Source: Deinococcus budaensis (GTDB lineage: Bacteria; Deinococcota; Deinococci; Deinococcales; Deinococcaceae). From it: 64,000 nucleotides of DNA. The stretch is from positions 18,774 to 82,773 of the forward strand of contig NZ_JACHFN010000017.1 of NCBI RefSeq assembly GCF_014201885.1, written 5' to 3'. This document shows, in pieces, positions 1 through 7,100 of the stretch (the first letter of the stretch is position 1; each line of letters begins with the position of its first letter). The notes beneath the pieces were generated by a model. That model saw only the letters and a list, made by a program, of their open reading frames with translations, was not told the origin of the DNA and did not search any database. The position numbers were made by a program, and so were the translations under genes.

Positions 1-2
1 TG

Positions 3-689
3 GCCCTGCCGCCCGAGTTGCGCGGTGGGGAAGGGTTGCTGCACCTGCACCCCGACTCGGTCGAGCTGCGGCCCGGCGCCGGGCGGGAGGCCGGGCTGCG
101 CTGCGACGCCCTGACCTTTCAAGAGGTGGCCGGGTCCCTGCGCGGGCGGGCGGGGCACAGCCTGACCCCCGCCGAGGCCCGCGCGCTGCGGGAGGCGGCG
201 GCGCTCTACCGCGGCGACCTGCTGGAAGGCTGGATGGCCGACTGGTGCCTGGCGCAGCGCGAGCGGCTGCACACCCTGTATCTGGCGGCGCTCGAGAAAC
301 TCACCGACCACTGCGAGGTCTGCCGCGAGTGGGAAAGCGGCCTGGCCTACGCCGCGCGCATCCTGGCCTACGACCGGGCCAGCGAGGACACCCACCGCCA
401 GGTGATGCGCCTGCATTACCTCTCGGGCCACCGCACCGCCGCCCTGCGCCAGTTCGGGGTGTGCGAGCAGGCCCTGCGCGAGGAACTGGGCGTCCGGCCC
501 TCGCGCGCGACCCTCGCGCTGTGGGAGTGCATCCGTGAGGACCGCCCGCTGGAGGACCCCAGCCTTCCGGCCGACGGGGCGGCGGCGGCGGCGGTGCGGC
601 CGCCACCCCCCCAGCCCGGCCCCGACCTTCTTCAGGAGCTGCGGAGCGTGCTGCTGGAGGTGCGTGCCCTGCTCGCCGAGGGCCGCTGA
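3..689 (+). CDS. BTAD-domain (SARP-like) transcriptional regulator, 5' end outside window
   Basis: The reading frame is open from the first bases, so the gene begins upstream; 228 residues are visible. The visible part starts in what looks like the end of a winged-helix DNA-binding domain. It then gives a full bacterial transcriptional activator domain of TPR-like helices (about residues 55-185), with the typical motifs LYRGDLLEGW, ERLHTLYLAALEKL and EELGVRPSRATLALW. The end is an alanine/proline linker and a short leucine-rich helix. SARP/BTAD proteins normally activate adjacent gene clusters, so it may control the co-directional genes up to 10.6 kb; that link is inferred. The domain call is firm, the target is not known. 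Confidence 0.85.
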   Translation, partial: ALPPELRGGEGLLHLHPDSVELRPGAGREAGLRCDALTFQEVAGSLRGRAGHSLTPAEARALREAAALYRGDLLEGWMADWCLAQRERLHTLYLAALEKLTDHCEVCREWESGLAYAARILAYDRASEDTHRQVMRLHYLSGHRTAALRQFGVCEQALREELGVRPSRATLALWECIREDRPLEDPSLPADGAAAAAVRPPPPQPGPDLLQELRSVLLEVRALLAEGR

Positions 690-877
690 CCGCGCCTGCC
701 TGCCGCCGGGGGTCTGACGGCCCCGGCCCTGCGGCGTGGGCCAGGCCGCCTTTCCTCCCGCACCGAACCCGTCCGGAGGCGCCCGCGAGACGCCGCCGAG
801 ACGCGGGCACGACACCGGTCCGGGTACTTTCGGGGGGACCGGGCTGGCCCTCCCCGCCGCCGTTTCCCGAGGTGTGC

Positions 878-1144
878 ATGTTCGACAGCGCGCAGTCTTT
901 TGTCATCAAAGTCTGGCTGGAACAGCAGCGGGCCGGGGGAGAGGGGGGCGCGCGGTCACGCGGACGGCGGCGCTGGCGGGGCCAGATCACCCAGCTGCCG
1001 GGCAACCACAGCCGCGCCGTGCGGCGCCTCGACGAGATCACCGAGACCATCGCGGCGGCGCTGGAACACTCGGGCGCCGATCCCGGCTGGCGCTGGCGCT
1101 GGCGCCGCCGCTGGCAGGCGTGGCTGGGCCGCGGCCGCCCGTAG
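878..1144 (+). CDS. small basic protein of unknown function (88 aa)
   Basis: A short protein beginning MFDSAQSFVIKVWLEQQ, with an Arg/Trp-rich middle (RRRWRGQITQLPG), an acidic helix (LDEITETIAAALE) and a Trp/Arg-rich tail. The start at 878 is chosen over a GTG at 872; upstream spacing is poor for a ribosome site (a weak GAGGTGTG). From memory, the pattern of a hydrophobic start, WRGxI, then LDEIT resembles short accessory proteins found beside multidomain protease or tail-like loci in other phyla, but I cannot confirm a family. It lies alone between the BTAD regulator and the glycine-rich protein, in the same direction. Expression is likely but unproven. Confidence 0.6.
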   Translation: MFDSAQSFVIKVWLEQQRAGGEGGARSRGRRRWRGQITQLPGNHSRAVRRLDEITETIAAALEHSGADPGWRWRWRRRWQAWLGRGRP

Positions 1145-1219
1145 CCGCGCGCAGGCGCTGGCGCCGCGCGTTCCTGCCCCCGGGCGGGGCAGAAAGACGG
1201 ACCCACCCCAGGAGGTGCC

Positions 1220-2263
1220 ATGACCCACGCGCAAATGAGCTACGGCCAGATGGGCTATCCCCAGACAGGTTATCCCCAGACGGGCCACGACCAGACCGCC
1301 CACGACCCCGGTACGCTCTATCCCCGGCTGCGCGAGATGCTCAGTCCGCCGTTCGCGCAGTTGCCGGACGCGGAGCTGGAGGCGGCCTTCGAGTCGGCGT
1401 TCGGGGAGGGCGTGTCTCCGGCGGAGTACGAGGAATTTTTCGGGGGCCTGGGCCGGGCGCTGAGCGGGGCCGCGCGTGACGTGGGCCGCTTCGCGCAGCG
1501 CGCCGCCCCGGTGGTGGGCAAGGTCGCCTCCGGCGCGGCCCAGGGCGCCCTGGCCGGGTCCGCGCTGGGTCCCTGGGGCGCGCTGGGCGGCGCGCTGGTG
1601 GGCGGCGTCGGCTCGGGGTTGGCGCAGACCCGGGGCGCGGGCCGCACGGTCGGCAACGTGATGGGCGGCGTGGTGAACACCGCCGGAGCCTTGAGCGGGC
1701 GCGGCGGCCTGGCGGGCAGAGGGCCGGGGAGCAGAGGGCTGGGGGGCGGCATGAACGCCCTGAGCGGGCTGCTGGGCGCAGGCGGCGGCGCGGGCGGGGC
1801 GGCGAGCACGCTGATGGGCGTGCTGGGGCGTCCCGAAACGCTGCGGGCCATTCAGTCGCTCGCGAGCGGCAGCAACCGGGGCATTCCCCTGGGCGGACGT
1901 GGCACGCCGGTGCTCGCCAGCGCCTTTGCAGGGCTGCTGGGGGCGCTGGGGCGCGAGGCGGAAGCCGAGACGCTGGGCTTTTCCGGCGAGGCCCTGGACA
2001 GTGCGCCCGCCTACCTGATGAACGGCGCCGGGCAGTTCGTGGTGGATCCCGGCGACCCCGACCAGCGCGCCGCGCGGCTGCTCGGCCTGCTTCAGGCGGC
2101 GCCGCCCCTGCCCCCGCGCCCGGCCCGGCCCTACCACGAGGCGTATGGCGAGAGTGACGAGGCCGGGGACGCCGAGGAGGCCTATTTCGATGCCGAGGAC
2201 AGCGGCGAGGACTTCAGCTGGGATTCCGGCTGGGACGGGGCTGACCTGGCCTGGAGGGGGTGA
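1220..2263 (+). CDS. glycine/alanine-rich protein with Tyr-Gln repeats and acidic tail (unknown function)
   Basis: 347 residues, start supported by GGAGGT seven bases upstream. Three zones are visible: an N-terminal low-complexity part with GYPQTG repeats (residues 10-25), a central glycine-zipper-like stretch (about 75-150, e.g. ALGGALVGGVGSGLAQ) that could pack as amphipathic or membrane-inserting helices, and a strongly acidic C-terminus (about 305-347, e.g. DEAGDAEEAYFDAEDSGED). There is no signal peptide. Similar zipper-plus-acidic-tail proteins exist beside injection-system or polymorphic-toxin loci, but this is recall rather than a match. It lies just upstream of two coiled-coil proteins and probably shares their transcript. 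No enzymatic motif is seen. Confidence 0.75.
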   Translation: MTHAQMSYGQMGYPQTGYPQTGHDQTAHDPGTLYPRLREMLSPPFAQLPDAELEAAFESAFGEGVSPAEYEEFFGGLGRALSGAARDVGRFAQRAAPVVGKVASGAAQGALAGSALGPWGALGGALVGGVGSGLAQTRGAGRTVGNVMGGVVNTAGALSGRGGLAGRGPGSRGLGGGMNALSGLLGAGGGAGGAASTLMGVLGRPETLRAIQSLASGSNRGIPLGGRGTPVLASAFAGLLGALGREAEAETLGFSGEALDSAPAYLMNGAGQFVVDPGDPDQRAARLLGLLQAAPPLPPRPARPYHEAYGESDEAGDAEEAYFDAEDSGEDFSWDSGWDGADLAWRG

Positions 2264-2268
2264 GGGCC

Positions 2269-2868
2269 ATGAACGACGCCCTGCTCGAGACCCTCCGCCA
2301 GCAGGTCGCGGCGGGAGGTAGCCTGACCGACGCGCTGGCCGGGGCGGCGGGGGGCGACCCCGCCCTGGCGCTGCTCTCGCAGATGCTCACGCGGCGCGAG
2401 CAGGCGCTGGAGCAGGAACTGGAAACCCAGGCCGAGGGCGAGCGCCTGGAAGCGCAGCGCCAGCGGGAAGACGAGCGCCTGCGAGAAGAAGCGCGCGCGC
2501 GCGAGGAGCGGCAGCGTCAGGACCTGCGCCGCGCCCGCCTGGAGCGCCTGCGCTGGCGGCTAGGCGAACTGGAGGGCGAGCTGGCCGCCGCCCAGACCCG
2601 CCTCGACGACCTCGCGCTGGCGCTGGGAGCCTGCCCGGACTGCTGGGGCGAGGACCCCGGGTGCCGCCTGTGCCGGGGCCGGGGCGGCCCGGGCTTCCTG
2701 AGGCCGGACCCGGCCGCCTTCGGGCGCTGGATCGTGCCGGTCCTGCCTGACGGGAGCGCCCTCTCACCTGCGGGGGGGGCCGCCTCCGGCCCTGCCCCCG
2801 TGGCGACCCCGCCGGGGGGATACGTGGGCGCCGAGCCTTCGCCCACGCCGGAAAGGACCCGAACATGA
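2269..2868 (+). CDS. coiled-coil protein with C4 zinc-knuckle-like motif
   Basis: About 199 residues. The ATG at 2269 is preferred because a purine-rich GGAGGGGGTGAGG precedes it; a GTG at 2260 overlapping the previous stop is the alternative. Residues about 40-118 are a long charged helix rich in Arg/Glu/Gln, a predicted coiled coil. It is followed by CPDC, eleven residues on average later by CRLCRG and a GRGG turn, resembling a DnaJ-type or zinc-ribbon Cys pair arrangement that should bind one metal ion. The C-terminus is Pro/Gly-rich. The stop overlaps the next start by ATGA, so translation is probably coupled. A structural or adaptor role is inferred; no catalytic motif is visible. Confidence 0.8.
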   Translation: MNDALLETLRQQVAAGGSLTDALAGAAGGDPALALLSQMLTRREQALEQELETQAEGERLEAQRQREDERLREEARAREERQRQDLRRARLERLRWRLGELEGELAAAQTRLDDLALALGACPDCWGEDPGCRLCRGRGGPGFLRPDPAAFGRWIVPVLPDGSALSPAGGAASGPAPVATPPGGYVGAEPSPTPERTRT

Positions 2869-3455
2869 CCATGTACAGCGAAGACATCGACTCTTTCCTC
2901 GACACCCTGGAATTCGACGAGTCCGACGAGCGCGTGCGGCGCGGGGGAGCGCGGCGCGGGGGGGCCCCGCTGCGGACGCCCTCGCCGCAAAGCAGCTTTC
3001 AGCCCCGGCCCTCGGCCAACACGGTCACGCAGGCGCAGCTTCAGGCGGCGGTGAGGACCCTCGACGGCAAGATCACCACGCTGGCAGGCGGGGTCAAGAC
3101 CCTCGAAACCCGCACCAACTCGGTCGCCGCCGAGCAAGATCGCCTGGCCGCCGCGACCCGCAAGGAGATCGAGGAGCGCAAGAAGAGCGGCGACGCGGTG
3201 CGGCGCGACCTGCAACAGACCAAGACGCTGGCCGTGCTGCTGCCCATGATCTCGCAGAAGACCGAGGACGTGGTCCGGGCCGACGGCACCACCGCCAAGG
3301 TCGTCACCCAGCCCAACGACAGCCTGACTTCGGTGCTGCCCTTCTTGCTGCTGATGGGCGGGAATTCGGGCGACGCGGCCTCCGGCGGGGGGGGCATGCT
3401 GGGCGGCGACAGCTCCAGCACCCTGCTGCTCGCGCTGCTGCTGACGCGCCGCTGA
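2865..3455 (+). CDS. coiled-coil protein with hydrophobic C-terminus (unknown function)
   Basis: 196 residues, start overlapping the preceding stop (ATGA). The N-terminus is acidic (DIDSFLDTLEFDESDE), then an Arg/Gly-rich linker, then a predicted coiled coil at about 48-115 (TLDGKITTLAGGVKTLETR). The C-terminal 50 residues contain two short hydrophobic patches (SVLPFLLLMGG and STLLLALLLTRR) separated by a Gly/Ser/Asp loop. These could be a membrane hairpin or an oligomerisation tail. There is no signal peptide. Tight coupling with the zinc-knuckle gene suggests the two proteins form a complex. I do not recognise a named family. Confidence 0.78.
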   Translation: MTMYSEDIDSFLDTLEFDESDERVRRGGARRGGAPLRTPSPQSSFQPRPSANTVTQAQLQAAVRTLDGKITTLAGGVKTLETRTNSVAAEQDRLAAATRKEIEERKKSGDAVRRDLQQTKTLAVLLPMISQKTEDVVRADGTTAKVVTQPNDSLTSVLPFLLLMGGNSGDAASGGGGMLGGDSSSTLLLALLLTRR

Positions 3456-3501
3456 GCCGGGCGGCGCCAGACCCCACCCCGCCCCCTTCCGGAGGACTGC
3501 C

Positions 3502-4062
3502 ATGCCCACCCCCCTCGTCGTCCCGCTTCCCGCCGCGTCCGGCGGCTTCGGCCGCACCCTGGAACACCTGCTGGCCTTTTCCCCTTCCCCGGCGGCCCGC
3601 GTGCCCGCCCCCGGCGGGGCCTTGCTGACCGGCGCCGTGCTGGTCGAGGTGCCCGGCGTGACCAGCGACCCGGTGGACACCGCGCTGCGCAAGGTCCGCG
3701 ACCGCCGCCTGGTGCCGCGCGTGGCGCTGGTCGAGAGCGCCGGCACCGTGGACACCGTCAAGACCCAGGACCCCAAAGCGGGCGACTTTCTGCCGCCGGG
3801 CGGCGTGGTCACCCTCTACGTGATCACCGCGCGCGAGCCGACCGCCGCCGAGGAGCTGATCGAGGCCATTCGGCAGGCGATCAAGCCCGGGGAACTGGCC
3901 AAGACCACGGACCTGCACCACCTCGCCACCCGGCAGGACCTGCACAGCGAGACGGCCGCGCTGGAAAAGGAGGCGGCCGCGAGCAAACGGTTCGAGGAAC
4001 TCAAGGCCCTGCTGGGCAGGCCGAGCGACAAGCCGAGCGACAAGCCGACCAGCTCCCGGTAA
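3502..4062 (+). CDS. PASTA-like domain protein with C-terminal coiled coil
   Basis: 186 residues with GGAGG eight bases before the ATG. Residues about 46-108 fit a PASTA fold: VPGV at the start of the repeat, a helix (DTALRKVRDRRL), a strand with xVxxQDPxAG (KTQDPKAGDFLPPG) and the closing VVTLYV. PASTA domains in other proteins bind peptidoglycan stem peptides or beta-lactams, which would agree with the wall-binding modules encoded next door. The rest is a helix and a Lys/Glu-rich coiled coil (about 112-172) ending in SDKP repeats. No signal peptide or kinase domain is present, which is unusual because PASTA modules usually sit on secreted parts of kinases or penicillin-binding proteins. The assignment rests on pattern only. 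Confidence 0.75.
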   Translation: MPTPLVVPLPAASGGFGRTLEHLLAFSPSPAARVPAPGGALLTGAVLVEVPGVTSDPVDTALRKVRDRRLVPRVALVESAGTVDTVKTQDPKAGDFLPPGGVVTLYVITAREPTAAEELIEAIRQAIKPGELAKTTDLHHLATRQDLHSETAALEKEAAASKRFEELKALLGRPSDKPSDKPTSSR

Positions 4063-4105
4063 CGCCCGGGCCTGCGGCTTTTGCCGACCTCTCCCCGAGG
4101 ACCCC

Positions 4106-7100
4106 ATGGACCCCGAGCTGTACGAACTGCTTCAGGAGGGCGGCGCGGCCGACGAGGTCGCGGTGGTCATGCGGCTGCTCGACCCGGAGCGCCCGCCGCC
4201 CGGAACGCGCGTGGTCGCCCGGTTCGGGCCGGTCGTGACGGCGCGGGTGCCGCGCGGCGCCATTCCGGAGGTGTGGCGCGACCCGGCGGTGGAAAGCCTC
4301 AAAGCGCCCCGGGGCCTCAGCGCGGACGTGGAAGAGCCGCAGCCGCTGTGGCCCGGACTGGAGCAGCCTGGAATCGCCCAGACCCTCTCCGGCGAAGCCA
4401 CCTTCACGCCCAACGACGCCCGGCGGCCGGACGGGCTGGAGGCGACCGGGCGCGGCGTGGTGATCGGGCTGGTGGACTGGGGCTGCGACTTCGCCCATCC
4501 GGATTTTCGCCGTGCCGACGGCCGCACCCGGCTGCTGGCGCTGTGGGACCAGCGGCCGCGCGGGGAGCCGGGCGCCTGGCCGTACGGGTACGGGCGGGTG
4601 TTCACGCCCGAGCAGCTCAACGCCGCGTTGCAGGCACCCGACCCCTACGCCGCGCTGGACTACCATCCCGCCGACACCGACCCCGGTCTGGGCGCCCACG
4701 GCACCCACACGCTGGGGATCGCGGGCGGCAACGGGCGCGGCGGCGGGCCGGTCGGCGTGGCGCCGGAGGCCGAGCTGGTGTTCGTGCATATGGGGGCGCG
4801 CGAGGGACCCGGCGCGGTGCCGCTGGGCAACTCGGTCGAGCTGCTCGAGGGCCTGGACCTGATCGCGCGGGTGGCGGCGGGGCGGCCCTGCGTGGTCAAC
4901 CTCAGCCTGGGGCGGCACGCGGGCGAGAAGACGGGCCGCAGCCTGGTCGAGCAGGCGCTCGACGCCTGGGTCGCGCTGGCGCCGGGGCGCGCGGTCGTGC
5001 AGAGCTGCGGCAACTACTTCGAGCGCCGCACCCACGCCGACTGGACCCTGCGGCCCGGCGAGACGCGCACCTTCGCGGTGCAGGTGAGTCCCGGCGACCG
5101 CAGCCCCAACGAACTCGACCTGTGGTACCCGGGCCGCGACCGCCTGGGCGTGGAGGTCCGCTCGGCGGGCGGTTCGCTGGTCGCGCGGGCGGCGCGCGGT
5201 GAGCGGGCCTCGGCCTGGCGGGCGGGGCGCGAGGTGCTGCGGGTCTACCACCGCGCCTTTGACCCCAACAACGGCGACCACCAGATCAACGTGCGCTTCG
5301 AGGTCCTGCCGGACGTGAGCGCCTGGGAGGTCACCCTGACCGGCGAGGACGTGCAAGACGGCCGCGTCCACGCCTGGATCGAGCGCGACAGCGGCTGCGG
5401 CAGCTGCCAGTCGCGCTTTGCGGCGCAGGAGGCCGACGCCCGCACGACCCTGGGCACCATCTGCACCGGCTACCGCACCCTGGCGGTGGGCGCCTACGAC
5501 CCGCACCGCGAGGAGCGCCCGCTGGGCCGCTTTTCCAGCTCCGGCCCCACCCGCGACGGGCGCTCCAAGCCCGACCTGATCGCCCCCGGCGTGATGATTC
5601 TGGCGCCGCGCTCGCAGGGGCGGGAGGGCGGCGGCCCCCTCTATACCCGCATGTCGGGCACCAGCATGGCCGCCCCCCACGTCACGGGCTGCGTCGCGCT
5701 GATGTTCGGGGCCGCCGGAGAGACGCCGCTCGACATCGTCCAGACCCGGCGCCTGCTGCTGGCAAGCTGCGAGGCCGCGCCCCCGGACCTCGACCCCGCG
5801 CGCGTCGGCAGCGGCTACCTCGACCCCGTCCGGGCGGTCGAGGCGGTCCGCCTGGGGCACGTTCCCGCCCGGCCGGACCCCCCGGAGGTCACCCCCATGC
5901 CCGAAGTCGCCCCCACGCCCCCGGCGCCGCCCGCCCCCCTGGCCGCCGGGACCCCGCCGCCCGACACTGCTGGACCGGAAACTGCCGGGTCACAGGAGGC
6001 TGCCCCCGGGGAGGCAGAAGCGTTCTCCTCCGACGTGGACCCCGAGCTGACTGCGCTGGAATTCGCGGCGGCGGATGAGGAAGCCGGAGAAACCTGGGCC
6101 GGGGCCTTCCCCGGCGAGGACGAGGAGGGTGCCGCAGACGCCGGAAGCCACGCGCTGGACGGCGGTGGGCCGGAACTGGAGAGCCTGGAGGCGGTGGGCG
6201 CTGCGCTGGCCGGGCCGGTCTGGGAGGCGGTCGGCGGGGACGGGGTTGCGGAGGTGCAGGCGGCGCTGGCCTCGCGGCTGGCCCTGGTCGGGGCGCCGGG
6301 CGAGGCCGCCGGAACGCGGCCCGACCTTGCGGAGGTCGCCGGGCCGTGCGCCGACGTGACGGTGGCGCCCGCCGACCGGCCCCGGGTGCTGGTGCGCGGC
6401 GCCGTTCATCCCGCCGTGCGCGAGGCGCAGCGCAAGTTGAGCGCCTTTCACCTCGCGCAGCTCGTGCGCGGGCAGCCGGGGCTGGCGGGCGCGCCGCTGC
6501 GGGAAGACTGCGTCTTGGGGACGCTCACGCAGGGCGCGGTGCTGGACTTCCAGCGGCAGGTCTTTCCCGGCCAGCCCGCCGAGCACGACGGCAAGATCGG
6601 TCCGCACACCTGGGCGCAGCTCGACGCTGTGGTGCTGCTTCCCGGCCCGGCGCCGCTGGCCGCCGTCCGGGTGGACGCGCTGGAGCTGCTGGAGGGCAGC
6701 CTGACCCGCCCGCTGGGCTGGGACGAGGTGATCGGCCTGGACGTGGACCGGGTTCACCTGCGCGCGGCCGCCTCGGGGCTGCCCGAAGCTGCCTTGCCGG
6801 GCGAGATCACGGTGGTGGTCACGAGCCGCCCGCCCAACGGCGACTCCGGACCCGCCACCCTCGGCACCCCGGTCACCCTGCGGCTGCCGCGTACGGCGAC
6901 CCTGGGCACGGGCCGCGCCGAATACAGGCTGTCGCGCACGCCGGGCGAGCTGGGCGACTTTCTGGCGGTGGAGACCCGGCGCCGCGAGGTGGCGACGCTG
7001 GTTCGCCAGCCTGACCACCTGGGACCCGGCACCAGCGACCGGACCTTTGTGGGCGCGCTGGGTTGGGCGCCGCGCGGCCGGGGCACCGTGCCGGGCAGCC

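Noticed and set aside
4001..5860. A 619-residue antisense open frame over the subtilase part
   Set aside because: Same GC effect; composition unlike proteins and no ribosome site.
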